From positions 1 to 58,131 of the forward strand of contig JBOGOC010000092.1 of assembly GCA_050747525.1 (NCBI GenBank): a stretch of DNA of 58,131 bases. The letters run 5' to 3'. Source of the stretch: JBOGOC01 sp050747525 (GTDB taxonomy: Bacteria > Acidobacteriota > Polarisedimenticolia > JACPZX01 > DASXTC01). The notes under the pieces are model-generated. The model had not been told where the DNA came from. It was given only the letters and a program-made list of their open reading frames with translations, and searched no databases. Shown here piece by piece: positions 7,820 through 16,610 of the stretch. Positions within the stretch are counted from its first letter, which is position 1. The number at the start of each line of letters is the position of its first letter. The position numbers and the translations under genes are program-made.

Positions 7820-8910
7820 CAGGACAGGACGTCCCGCACGATGGCCATGCCCCGCTCGATGTCTTCCTCGGAGGCGGCGTACGAGAGGCGTAGCCACCCC
7901 TCGCCGCGGCGGCCGAAGGCGATTCCGGGGATGGTGATGACGCCGCGATCCATCAGCCTGCGGCAGACGGTCATGGAATCCCCCACCGCGGAGACGTCGG
8001 CGAAGAGATAGAACGATCCGGGCGGGCGGGGGACGGTTGCCTTGCGGGCGCCGGCCAGGATCTCGAGGGCCATGTCGCGGCGCGCGCGGAAGCGCTCGCG
8101 GATGGCGGTGCGGGCCTCCTGGCCCTCGGCGGTGAAGGCAGCCAGCGCGGCCCGCTGTGAGATGGATGACGAGCAGGTGGCGACGTACTGGTGCATGGCG
8201 GTGGCGGCCTGCACGAACTCCGGATCGCCCACGAGCCACCCCACCCTCCAGCCAGGCATGCAGACATCCTTGGACATCCCGGACACTACCAGGCCCCGCC
8301 GCGACCGCGTGGACAGGCTCTCGAAGTGCCCTTCGTACACGAAGCTGGCGTAGATCTCGTCCGACATCCAGACGAAGCGCCCTTCCTCTGCCATGGCCGC
8401 CAGGCGATCCAGGTCCTGTGCGCGGTCCAGGGCGCCGGTGGGATTCCCCGGGCTGTTGACGATGAGCAGCCGCGTGCGCGGCGTGACCAGCGGCTCGATG
8501 TCGTCCGGATCGATGGCGAAGCCCCGCTCCGGCCGCAGCGGGTACGGCACCGGCACGCCGCCCAGGATCCTGGCGGTGATGGCGTACGTGGGGAAGCCCG
8601 GGTCGGGGACCAGCACCTCGTCGCCCGGCTCCAGCAGCCCGGCGCATCCCAGGAAGACCGCCTCGCCGGTGCCGATGGTGGAAACGACCGACTCGGGGCC
8701 CGAGGCGAACCCGGGATACAGGGTGGCGATGGCGGCGCGCAGCTGCGGGTCGCCTGCCGTGACCGTGTAGCGCGTCTGGTTGGCCTGGATCGCCTCGATG
8801 CCGGCGCGCTTGATCACCTCGGGGGTGGGCAGGTCGGGCTGGCCCAGGCCGAAGTTGATGGCCCCCGGCGGCGCCGAGTCGAAGATCTGGCGGATCAGCG
8901 TGCGGTCCAC
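7819..8910 (-). CDS. PLP-dependent aminotransferase, class I/II
   Basis: Fold-type I aminotransferase of about 363 residues as called. Visible marks are NFGLGQPDLPTPE at the N terminus, NSPGNPTGA in the middle, the PLP lysine in SGMSKDVCMPGWR and the C-terminal substrate-binding Arg in GWLRLSYAA. The GTG start at 8910 is the first conventional one, but residues upstream (ARRLQGV) also look family-like. A CTG at 8955 would overlap the previous stop as CTGA behind a GGGAGAGGGG Shine-Dalgarno, so the true N terminus may be 15 codons longer. It is joined to the downstream permease. Substrate unknown. Confidence 0.88.
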   Translation of the reverse strand: MDRTLIRQIFDSAPPGAINFGLGQPDLPTPEVIKRAGIEAIQANQTRYTVTAGDPQLRAAIATLYPGFASGPESVVSTIGTGEAVFLGCAGLLEPGDEVLVPDPGFPTYAITARILGGVPVPYPLRPERGFAIDPDDIEPLVTPRTRLLIVNSPGNPTGALDRAQDLDRLAAMAEEGRFVWMSDEIYASFVYEGHFESLSTRSRRGLVVSGMSKDVCMPGWRVGWLVGDPEFVQAATAMHQYVATCSSSISQRAALAAFTAEGQEARTAIRERFRARRDMALEILAGARKATVPRPPGSFYLFADVSAVGDSMTVCRRLMDRGVITIPGIAFGRRGEGWLRLSYAASEEDIERGMAIVRDVLS

Positions 8911-8951
8911 TCCCTGGAGCCGCCGGGCCAGAGGGAGCCGCGGGCTCGGCG

Positions 8952-9566
8952 TCAGGACCCCTCTCCCTTCTGTCCCACGAACCAGTCCTCGCGATCGGAG
9001 AACAGAACGTTGAACGTGGTGAGGGAGCCATAAATACGCGTGATGTACTGCTGCATCTCGACCTTGTCGGCGTCGCTGAGCGTCTTGCTGGCGTTGAGCT
9101 TCTGCTCCAGCACGCGCAGGCGATCGCGCAGCATCACGATCTTGTGGAAGAAGTCGTCGAGGGGGATCTCTTTGTCCTTGGTCCCCGTCCTGCCCGGCCG
9201 CAGCACCATCGTCCCCCCGCGCCAGCGCTCCAGCATGACCGGGCGCCCCGCGCCGATCTCCTCGCGCAGCAGGTCGCGCAGAGCCCCGCGCAGGATGTCG
9301 CGCAGCTCCGACGAGAGGCCGCCCGGCTCTCCCGCGGGAGGAGCCGAGGCCGGCGGCCCTTCGGGGATCGGCGTCTCCACCGGCGGTGCGGGCTCGGGCT
9401 GGGCAGGCTCGAGGAAATGCGAGCCCGCCAGAATCTGCTGGACCCCGGAGGCGTCGAAGCGGATGGTCAGCTTCTCGCCGTCACCGAACCCTTCCACGGC
9501 GAGCACCTCGCCCACCCCGTACTGCGCGGAGTAGACTCTCGAACCGACATCGAAGCGTCGCTGCAC
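8952..9566 (-). CDS. Protein with a CarD/UvrD-C-like Tudor domain
   Basis: About 204 residues. Residues 3-50 (FDVGSRVYSAQYGVGEVLAVEG, then IRFDASGVQQILAGSHFLEP) match the small beta-barrel of CarD, Mfd and the UvrD/PcrA C terminus, which contacts RNA polymerase or DNA repair partners. A Pro/Ala-rich linker (about 52-85) follows, then a helical region (RDILRGALRDLLREE and DKEIPLDDFFHKIVMLRDRLRVLEQKLNA) likely to form a coiled coil. I took the GTG at 9566 because of a GGGAGG ribosome site 5-6 bp upstream. Likely a cytoplasmic transcription- or repair-associated protein; exact role unknown. Confidence 0.7.
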   Translation of the reverse strand: MQRRFDVGSRVYSAQYGVGEVLAVEGFGDGEKLTIRFDASGVQQILAGSHFLEPAQPEPAPPVETPIPEGPPASAPPAGEPGGLSSELRDILRGALRDLLREEIGAGRPVMLERWRGGTMVLRPGRTGTKDKEIPLDDFFHKIVMLRDRLRVLEQKLNASKTLSDADKVEMQQYITRIYGSLTTFNVLFSDREDWFVGQKGEGS

Positions 9567-9638
9567 GGCCCCCTCCCGGAAAGGCGCCACTATAACGGCG
9601 GCGGGCGCATTCCTGCAATCGTGTCGTATGCTTCGGCC

Positions 9639-12074
9639 ATGCCGCGCATCGGGGGGCCGGCAGTTCTCGCCCTGGCCCTGATGTCTCTCGCCTGCTCCGC
9701 CGCGGACGAAAAGCCTGCCGCGACGGAGAGGGACGCCCCCCAGGATGAAGAGACGCGACAGGTGGAAGAGCTCTCCCGCCATGAGGAGCACGCCGCCGCG
9801 CTGCAGATCCTTGCGCGCCGTCTGCGCGCGCAATCGGACGCCTTCGGCCTGAGGCACCAGGCGACGGCCGGGACCCTGCACCGAATCGGCCTCACGCTGC
9901 ATCAGTCCGGCGATCAGGAGGCCGCCGAGGAGGCCCTGAGCCTCGCGGTGGCGCTGCGCCGCGATCTCCTCGGCCCGCGGCACCCCGATCTGGCGGAGAG
10001 CCTGTACGCGCTCGGTCTCGTGGCCCGCTACGTGGAGGACCGGGATCGCTCCTGGGATCTCTACCGGCAGGCCCTCGAGATCCTCGGCCGGAACGGACGT
10101 GCGGCGACATCGCTCGCCGACGAGATCGAGCTGGCGCAGGCGAGCTGGATGAGGGGAGCCGACCTGGAGCAGGCCATTGCCAGATACCGAGCGACGCTGG
10201 CCCGGTTGCGCGAGGCGGATGCTCCCCCCACGCTCACGCTGGCCGGCAACCTGGCGTGGCTCGGCTGGACGCTGGTGCGGGCGGGCCGCCCTTCCGAGGG
10301 ACTGCCGTATGCACATCAGGCGGAAGAGACGCTGCACGCGCTGGGCATGGACGACCGTTCGCTGATGGCCGCGGTCCTCAACTTGAGGTCTGACGACCTG
10401 CTGATGCAGGGGCGCTGGCGGGAGTCCGAGCCGCTGTACGAACGCATCATCGCTATCCAGCAGGCGGCCCGCGCGAAGAACCTGCCGGGCTTCTCGCGAA
10501 GGAAGTATCCGGTGGACGGCCACGAGGCCCAGGCGTGGATCCATCTGCAGCGTGGAGAGCCGGAGCGGGCCTGGTCGTCCCTGCAGAAGTCCAAGAGCAG
10601 CCTCAACCAGGACTTCCTTTCGCTCGCCAGGTGGAGCGGCGAGTCGCCCGCCACCTGGCCGGGGGTGCGCGAGCTTCGGCAGGCCTACCTCGACGCCAGG
10701 CGGGCGCTTCAGCAGCACCTGCGCGCGTGCGGGCCAGCCGACCGGAGCTGGGAGCTGTGGCTGCGCAAGCTGGAGCTGCGCACGCGGCTCCACGAGATGG
10801 AGGCGGACTTCCTGCGTGACCATCCGATCCCGGAGCCGGCCGTGGAGGACGTCGTGGCCCGCCTCGGCGCACGCACCGCCTACGTCGGCTGGCTGGATTT
10901 ACACATCGGGACCAATCTTTGGCAGCCCGAGGGCCCCGCATACGCGACGAGCTGGGCCTACGTGCTGCGGCCCGGACGGGAGATCCGCTGGATCCGGCTC
11001 TGGGAGGCACGCGGCATGCGGCAGCTCAACGAGATCCAGGCGCCATGGAATCGCCACGTGGCCATGACGGTTCGCGCAGTGGACTGGAAGCTGCGGGTCG
11101 GGGCGGATGGCGACATGCGCGCTGCGGCACGGAAGATCGGCGAGCTGTGGTTCGATCCCATCCTTCCGTCTCTGGACGGCATCGACACGCTGGTCGTGGA
11201 GCGCCAGGATCCCGTCCCCATCGAGGCCCTGGTGGGGCCGGACGGCGCGTACCTGGGGGATCGGTTCGCGATTTCCTACAGCCCCTCGGCCACGGCGTTC
11301 CTGCTCCTGTCTGAACGGCAGCGGCGGTCCGCGGAGCACGGGCGGCCTCCCGCGGTCCTGGCGGTCGGTGGTCCGGTGCGCGCGCGCACCGCCGCCGTGC
11401 CGCACGCGCCGGACGCGGGGCTTTTCCCCTGTGACCGATCCGAGCCCGCCGGCCGCCTGCCGCCCCTCCCCTTCTCCGGCGAGGAAGCAGGGCGCGTGGC
11501 TTCCATGTTCCCTTCTTCGACGCTTCTGCGCGGAGAGGACGCATCCGAGGATCGGCTGAGCGCCCTGGCGAGATCCGGAGACCTGCGCCGGTTCGGCGTG
11601 ATTCACATCGCGACCCACGCCTGGATCGACACCAGGCCGGAGCGCTGCGCGCTCGCGCTGTCGAGCCCGGCGCCCGGGCACGAAGGACCCAGTGACGGGC
11701 TGGTCGACGCGGAGGAGATCCTGTACGAATGGGACCTGGATGCCGACATCCTGAGCCTCAGCGGCTGCAGGACCCTGCGCGGGCTCGGGCTCACCCGGGG
11801 TGAGTTCGTGGGATTCACCCAGGTCCTGCTGGCCGCCGGAGCGAACAGCGTGGTCTCCAGCCTCTGGGACCTGGACGACCGGGCCTCGTCGGTGCTGATG
11901 CAGAGGTTCTACGAGAACCTGACGGGACGGGGCCTCGCGGGCCCCATGCCCAGGGCGGCCGCCCTTCAGGAAGCCAGACGGTGGGCGCGCGACTACACGG
12001 CCGAGGACGGGAGGAAGCCGTTCGAGCACCCGATCTACTGGTCGGGCCTCATTCTGCTGGGGGCGCCCCGCTGA
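9639..12074 (+). CDS. CHAT-domain protease-like lipoprotein with TPR repeats
   Basis: About 811 residues. The N terminus is a signal peptide ending in SLAC, a plausible though imperfect lipobox, so the protein is probably membrane-anchored outside the cytoplasm. Residues about 35-330 hold helical pairs typical of TPRs, including HRIGLTLHQSGDQEAAEEALSLA-type units. The C-terminal part (about 500-811) is a CHAT domain, a caspase-like cysteine protease fold, with catalytic His in HIATHAW near residue 660 and Cys in SLSGCRT near residue 710. The gene ends inside the convergent anti-sigma gene by 26 bp. Such proteins often accompany ECF sigma/anti-sigma pairs, as here. Start chosen at ATG 9639; a GTG six codons upstream is possible. 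Confidence 0.82.
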   Translation: MPRIGGPAVLALALMSLACSAADEKPAATERDAPQDEETRQVEELSRHEEHAAALQILARRLRAQSDAFGLRHQATAGTLHRIGLTLHQSGDQEAAEEALSLAVALRRDLLGPRHPDLAESLYALGLVARYVEDRDRSWDLYRQALEILGRNGRAATSLADEIELAQASWMRGADLEQAIARYRATLARLREADAPPTLTLAGNLAWLGWTLVRAGRPSEGLPYAHQAEETLHALGMDDRSLMAAVLNLRSDDLLMQGRWRESEPLYERIIAIQQAARAKNLPGFSRRKYPVDGHEAQAWIHLQRGEPERAWSSLQKSKSSLNQDFLSLARWSGESPATWPGVRELRQAYLDARRALQQHLRACGPADRSWELWLRKLELRTRLHEMEADFLRDHPIPEPAVEDVVARLGARTAYVGWLDLHIGTNLWQPEGPAYATSWAYVLRPGREIRWIRLWEARGMRQLNEIQAPWNRHVAMTVRAVDWKLRVGADGDMRAAARKIGELWFDPILPSLDGIDTLVVERQDPVPIEALVGPDGAYLGDRFAISYSPSATAFLLLSERQRRSAEHGRPPAVLAVGGPVRARTAAVPHAPDAGLFPCDRSEPAGRLPPLPFSGEEAGRVASMFPSSTLLRGEDASEDRLSALARSGDLRRFGVIHIATHAWIDTRPERCALALSSPAPGHEGPSDGLVDAEEILYEWDLDADILSLSGCRTLRGLGLTRGEFVGFTQVLLAAGANSVVSSLWDLDDRASSVLMQRFYENLTGRGLAGPMPRAAALQEARRWARDYTAEDGRKPFEHPIYWSGLILLGAPR

Positions 12075-12765
12075 GGCCGGCGCTCCGGAGCTCCCTGCGC
12101 GCCCACTCTCCCACGACGTCCGGATCATCGGCCAGCTGATTCAGCAACGCAGGGGCGCCCGGGTCGTTGTCCTCCTTCATCACGAGGTACAGCAGCCACC
12201 GGGCCCTGCTCCTCCAGGGCTGCGGCATCGTCTCCAGGCCGAGGCCCCGCAGCACGCGGCCCGCCTCGGCGTTCCGCCCATCGTTCACCAGCGCGCTGGC
12301 CAGGTAGACGTCGCGCACACCCCGGTAGGAGGACGAGACCGGAGCGCGCTCGAGCCACTCCAGGGCACGCCGCGCGTCGCGCTCCTTGTAGGCGTCGAGC
12401 GCGGAGAGAAGCTCGCGCGGCGGCTCGTCGGTGTCGAGCGAGCGCAGGGAAACCTGATCCTCCTCCACGGGAAGCCAGTACGGCTCGACCGCCGGGCGAT
12501 CGCGGAGCAGGACCGCCAGCAGGGCGCCCATCAGGATCCCCGCGGCCACGCCGGCCACCTTCCAGCGTCTCCGGGACGCTCCGTTCGCGGGCCGCATGAG
12601 CGGCGCCCCCACCGCCCGCGCTCTCTCGTTGTCACGGGCCGCCATGCGGAACCGCTCTTCGCAGGCGGAGCAGGAGCGCATGTGCCCGAGCATCGACTCT
12701 GCCTCACCCGCGGGGAGCAGGCCGTGCAGCAGATCGATCAGCGCGTCCTCGGCCAGGTGCGTCAT
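12049..12765 (-). CDS. Anti-sigma factor, zf-HC2 type, with one transmembrane helix
   Basis: About 238 residues. The cytoplasmic N terminus has the ZAS motif H-x3-C-x2-C in GHMRSCSACEERF, which clamps a sigma factor. One membrane helix (VAGVAAGILMGALLAVLL, about residues 71-90) follows, then a periplasmic helical region (about 115-238) with TPR-like helices (ALEWLERAPVSS, YLASALVNDGRNAEAGRVL). The ATG start overlaps the sigma-factor stop by 4 bp (ATGA). The 3' end overlaps the convergent CHAT gene by 26 bp. The periplasmic domain could sense an envelope signal and release the sigma factor. Confidence 0.8.
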   Translation of the reverse strand: MTHLAEDALIDLLHGLLPAGEAESMLGHMRSCSACEERFRMAARDNERARAVGAPLMRPANGASRRRWKVAGVAAGILMGALLAVLLRDRPAVEPYWLPVEEDQVSLRSLDTDEPPRELLSALDAYKERDARRALEWLERAPVSSSYRGVRDVYLASALVNDGRNAEAGRVLRGLGLETMPQPWRSRARWLLYLVMKEDNDPGAPALLNQLADDPDVVGEWARRELRSAGLSGAPPAE

Positions 12766-13490
12766 CTGCCGCCCCGCCGGAAGGCGTCCCACAGCGCGGT
12801 GAAGGTCCCGGGAGGCATGTCGCCAGGCTGGAGCCCCTTGGACTTCATGCAGGCCGTGATTCTGGCCCGGCTGCGGGAGAAGGCCATGTCCACCGCGGCA
12901 GCGGTCATCCGCACCTCGCGGTGCACGGCGATCTCCCGGCTGGACATGTCGTAGAACACACGGAAGAACCAGACCATCCTGGCCCGCGGAGCCAGCCGGC
13001 CGGCGCACTCGCGCAGCGTCTCGACGAACCGCAGGCGCTCGAACGAGGAGGCCGGGGTCTCGTGATGCGGCGCCTCCAGGACTCCGGGATCGTCCCCCTC
13101 CCAGCGATGCGCGCGCAGGTGATCCACGACGCCGTTGCGCGCGATGGCGGCCAGGAACGCGCAGACCTGTGCAGGGGAAGAGACCGACGGGTCCCAGCTG
13201 CCGCGTTCCAGCCTTAGCAGGAGGTCAGCCGCCTTGTCCGCCACGATGTCCACGGCCTCCTCCGCCGCGAGGGGCCTGTGAACGCGGACGTATCGCAGGA
13301 GAGCGCCGTGGATCAGGAGCCACATCTCGCCCAGGACGGCGTCGCGCTGCGCGGATGTGCCGCGGTCCTTCCAGCACCGTCCCAGCTCGATGAGCCGTTC
13401 GGGCCATCGCGCTCTGTAGATCTCGCCGGCAGGCGCCGCGCGCCGCGCCGATCGTGCCGGATGGGAGGAGAGGCTCACGGTGGACGGCAT
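12762..13490 (-). CDS. ECF-like RNA polymerase sigma factor
   Basis: About 242 residues. Region 2 is visible around LRYVRVHRPLAAEEAVDIVADKAADLLLRL and FLAAIARNGVVDHLRAHR; region 4 around RLAPRARMVWFFRVFYDMSSREIA, ending in a helix-turn-helix recognition helix. I chose the ATG at 13490; the frame extends to a TTG at 13535, but those residues are not family-like. The anti-sigma gene follows with a 4-bp overlap. Upstream lies a 166-bp gap shared with the divergent beta-helix gene. It contains a short perfect hairpin (13516-13531: TCCGCG, GAAA loop, CGCGGA) that would be in the transcript leader. Targets unknown. Confidence 0.8.
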   Translation of the reverse strand: MPSTVSLSSHPARSARRAAPAGEIYRARWPERLIELGRCWKDRGTSAQRDAVLGEMWLLIHGALLRYVRVHRPLAAEEAVDIVADKAADLLLRLERGSWDPSVSSPAQVCAFLAAIARNGVVDHLRAHRWEGDDPGVLEAPHHETPASSFERLRFVETLRECAGRLAPRARMVWFFRVFYDMSSREIAVHREVRMTAAAVDMAFSRSRARITACMKSKGLQPGDMPPGTFTALWDAFRRGGR

Positions 13491-13656
13491 CGTATCACGG
13501 GTTTGGGCAGCCCACTCCGCGGAAACGCGGAACAAATGGCGCGGGGCATTGTTAGGAATCGGCCCGCTTCACGACTGACACCTTGGAGGCGCCACGCCGG
13601 GCTCCCCGTGAGGGACGAGGGAGCCATGTGCGCGCCGCGAACGGGAGGAAGAGCGC

Positions 13657-15609
13657 ATGAGTGTCCTTGCCCACAGACTCGTCCATCAGGCCGCGTGGAC
13701 TGTTCTCGCAATCGCATTCACGGCCACGCCGGCCGCAGCCAGGGTCCCCCACCCCTGCACTCCTCCCGTGTCGGGCGACTGGGTCATCACGGGGACCATG
13801 GTCTGCACCGGCAAGGCGCTCGTTCTTCCCGGAAGCATCATCGTGCAGGGACCTGCCGGCTCTCTGTCATTCATCAACTCCCAGGTGCGATTCGCCACCG
13901 GCGGCAGCAGGCTCCACGCTCAGGGCGGCTCGCGACTGACGATCGACAACAGCCAGATCGACACGCCCGGCACCGGGATCCGCTTCGATTTCTTCATCGA
14001 TGCAGGGGTCATCTTCTCGCTCACCAGGAGCTCGGTGCGTCACTTCGGGTCACTGGATCCGGAGATCTGGGTGCATGCTCCCACCACACCAGCACAGGCT
14101 GCTTTGGGGAACAGGTACCTCTGGGAGCACACCTATCCCCAGGATGTGACCGACGACGACGGGCTCGTGGTGCGCTCCACCCCCGTCTCGTTCTCCGACA
14201 ACACGTTCGACGACTACACCGTCATCCGCTTCTTCTCGTCCAGCAACACCATCGTCCGCAACCACTTCCTGAACATGAAGCACGAGGGGCTCGCGTTCGT
14301 GGCCGGATCCAACCAGAACGTGGTGACCGACAACGTGTTCGAGCAGTCCGCCGTCGCCGCCCGGATGAACAGGACGATCTACGGCCTGCGCTTCTATCCT
14401 CCATCGGTCCCGTGCGAAGAGCAGCAGCAGGAGATCGCCAGGAACCACTTCGAGAGGCTCCCCTACACCTACGTGGTCGGTCTCATCGATCCCTGGGGCC
14501 GAGGCTGCAACTACAGCATCCATGACAACACTCACGCCCGCACGAGCCGGGGCGCGGCGGGCGCCTTCGTTGGCGCCACCATCGAAAGGGAGACCTTCTC
14601 CAACGTCATGGCCGGCATCAGCCTCTCGGGGACGAGTTACAGCTCGATCAGGAACAGCCGCTTCTCGAACCTGACCTACCAGATGGAGATCGAGGGCCAG
14701 ATCGGGCGGGACTACTGGGAGCTCCTGCGAGACAGGGACATCTTCGAAGACGACCACTTCGGATTCTTCACGTTTCAGTTCTACGCGGGAAAGACGATCG
14801 TCATGCTCTCCCAGCGTGGCGCGGGAATCGTGCTGGAGAACAACACCTTCGAGAATGCGCCCCCCGGAACGATTGCCATCAACAATGACGGAGTGAACGG
14901 CTTCACCTTCGACGTCATCGGGAACACCTTCCGGTCGATCGGCACGTACATCCCGCAGGGGTACACGGTGCGCCGGGATGTGAACGGCCATGTCGGTCTG
15001 GGCAATCTCACTCCTATCCCGGGGGCCGCGATCATGCTCGAGACCGCCCAGAACGCCAGAGTGCTGAACAACGTCTTCCAGGATGTCCAGGCGGCGCTGA
15101 CCACATCATCGCTCGATGCCCTGGGGAACTGGGGGGACCTGGAGTTCCGCGGGAACCTGGTCGTCAACACAGGGCCTTCTCGCGACCTCTCGTGGATGGA
15201 GGAGGTCTGGAATGGCATCTGGTACGGAAATCCTCTGCCCAGGACCGCGCCCACGATCGGCGTCGCCACCGGGATGGACATGTGGACCGGAACCGGCCTG
15301 CCAACCCTCGACCAGCATGAGAGCTTCAAGGCTGACGCTCTCCAGCTCATCGTGGACAACTCGTTCGTGAACCTGAAGGTCCCGATCGCCGCCGACTACA
15401 GGCGGCGCGTCGTGTCCGAATGGGGGACCATGGGACCCAAGAGGCTGGACTTCACCCTCAACGACGTGAGCGGCTACGACCAGTGTCCGATCTGGGACGC
15501 CTCGCAGGACTCCATGGTCAACCAGCTCATCTTCCACGACAACACGTGGTCCGGCGGGCCCTCCTGCCCGCAGGACATGGATGCGCCCCCGCCGCCCCCC
15601 AACGACTGA
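13657..15609 (+). CDS. Exported right-handed parallel beta-helix protein
   Basis: 650 residues. A signal peptide with cleavage after ATPAAA near residue 28 precedes many short repeats of the PbH1 type, with Asn-rich turns such as NNTFENAPP, GNTFRSIG, NNVFQDV, RNSRFSNL and DNVFEQS. That pattern marks a right-handed parallel beta-helix, as in pectate lyases, alginate epimerases and many surface proteins. I see no clear lyase catalytic residues, so an enzyme activity is not claimed. Few Cys residues occur in pairs that could form disulfides. The ATG has a GGGAGGAAG site 6 bp upstream. It is divergent from the sigma-factor gene and could be one of its targets. A DUF4350-like gene follows on the same strand. 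Confidence 0.75.
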   Translation: MSVLAHRLVHQAAWTVLAIAFTATPAAARVPHPCTPPVSGDWVITGTMVCTGKALVLPGSIIVQGPAGSLSFINSQVRFATGGSRLHAQGGSRLTIDNSQIDTPGTGIRFDFFIDAGVIFSLTRSSVRHFGSLDPEIWVHAPTTPAQAALGNRYLWEHTYPQDVTDDDGLVVRSTPVSFSDNTFDDYTVIRFFSSSNTIVRNHFLNMKHEGLAFVAGSNQNVVTDNVFEQSAVAARMNRTIYGLRFYPPSVPCEEQQQEIARNHFERLPYTYVVGLIDPWGRGCNYSIHDNTHARTSRGAAGAFVGATIERETFSNVMAGISLSGTSYSSIRNSRFSNLTYQMEIEGQIGRDYWELLRDRDIFEDDHFGFFTFQFYAGKTIVMLSQRGAGIVLENNTFENAPPGTIAINNDGVNGFTFDVIGNTFRSIGTYIPQGYTVRRDVNGHVGLGNLTPIPGAAIMLETAQNARVLNNVFQDVQAALTTSSLDALGNWGDLEFRGNLVVNTGPSRDLSWMEEVWNGIWYGNPLPRTAPTIGVATGMDMWTGTGLPTLDQHESFKADALQLIVDNSFVNLKVPIAADYRRRVVSEWGTMGPKRLDFTLNDVSGYDQCPIWDASQDSMVNQLIFHDNTWSGGPSCPQDMDAPPPPPND

Positions 15610-15676
15610 GGATAGACTGTCCCTTCTGGTGACCGGCCCGGCGGCGGGGCGTCCAAGCATCGTTGGAGGAAACTCG

Positions 15677-16600
15677 ATGAGGCTCTTCGTCTGCCTGCTC
15701 CTGGCCGCGGCGGCGGCAAGCGGCGCGCTCGCCCAGCAGGAGCCCGACCCGAACTTCAATCCCCCGATCGAGTCGCCGGCCTGGCCGGCCGGAGCCGGCC
15801 CCACGGTGCTGCTCGACGGGGCGCACGCCAACTTCCACACTCTGGAGGGACGCTACCAGGCCTTCGGCCGGCTCTTGGCTTCGGACGGGTTCGTGGTGAA
15901 GCCGGGCGGCGAGCGATTCTCCGGGAAGTCGCTGGCCGCCGCGCGCGTGCTGGTGATCGCCAACGCCCTGCATCCGTCCAATGCCGAGGACTGGTATCTG
16001 CCCAACCCCTCGGCCTTCGACGAGGAAGAGATACGGGCCGTGGCCGACTGGGTGCGCGGAGGCGGCGCCCTGCTCCTGATTGCCGACCACATGCCTATGC
16101 CCGGCGCGGCCGAGGCGCTTGCCGCGGAGTTCGGCGTGCTGTTCGCCAACGGCTTCGCCATGAAGCCCGACCTCGAGGACGGGCGGTTCACTTACGATCG
16201 CGAGGCGGGGGGCCTGGCCGATCATTGGATCGCCAAGGGGCGCTCACCGAAGGAGCGGGTGACCTCGGTGGCCGCCTTCACCGGGTCGGCCTTCAGGCTG
16301 GCCGGGCCCGGAGAGCCGCTGCTCACATTGCCGGCCCGGACCGTCCTGCTGATGCCGGAGGAGGCGTGGCTCTTCTCGAAGCGCACGCCGCGCCTGCGGG
16401 CGGATGGCATGCTTCAGGGCGCGGTCCTGCGCTTCGGCAAGGGGCGTGTGGCCGTGTTCGGCGAGGCCGCGATGTTCACGGCGCAGGTGGGGGGCCCGGA
16501 GCGCGCCCCCATGGGAATGAGCGAGAAAGGTGCGGAGCAGAACCCGCAGTTCCTGCTCAACGTCATGCACTGGCTCGTGGGCCTGATCGAGCCGGCGTGA
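15677..16600 (+). CDS. Exported protein with a DUF4350 / glutamine-amidotransferase-like fold
   Basis: About 307 residues. A signal peptide (MRLFVCLLLAAAAASGALAQ) is followed by a domain with VLLDGAHANFHTLEGRY near residue 45, then VVKPGGERFSGKSL, RVLVIANAL, WVRGGGALLLIADHMP and GRVAVFGEAAMFT. This arrangement is that of DUF4350 and related flavodoxin-like domains that may bind ligands outside the cytoplasm; enzymatic activity is unproven. The ATG at 15677 has a strong TGGAGGAA site 6 bp upstream, and earlier starts lack one. It follows the beta-helix gene by 67 bp and is convergent with gdhA. Confidence 0.75.
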   Translation: MRLFVCLLLAAAAASGALAQQEPDPNFNPPIESPAWPAGAGPTVLLDGAHANFHTLEGRYQAFGRLLASDGFVVKPGGERFSGKSLAAARVLVIANALHPSNAEDWYLPNPSAFDEEEIRAVADWVRGGGALLLIADHMPMPGAAEALAAEFGVLFANGFAMKPDLEDGRFTYDREAGGLADHWIAKGRSPKERVTSVAAFTGSAFRLAGPGEPLLTLPARTVLLMPEEAWLFSKRTPRLRADGMLQGAVLRFGKGRVAVFGEAAMFTAQVGGPERAPMGMSEKGAEQNPQFLLNVMHWLVGLIEPA

Positions 16601-16610
16601 CCTCTGAGGC

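Noticed and set aside
7820..9031. N-terminal extension of the permease frame giving a 1059-residue protein
   Set aside because: The added part lies in another frame of the aminotransferase gene; the real start is the TGATG junction at 7819.
9144..9638. Upstream extension of the CHAT reading frame
   Set aside because: It runs antisense through the CarD-like gene, lacks a signal peptide at its start and is not family-like; the lipoprotein start at 9639 fits better.
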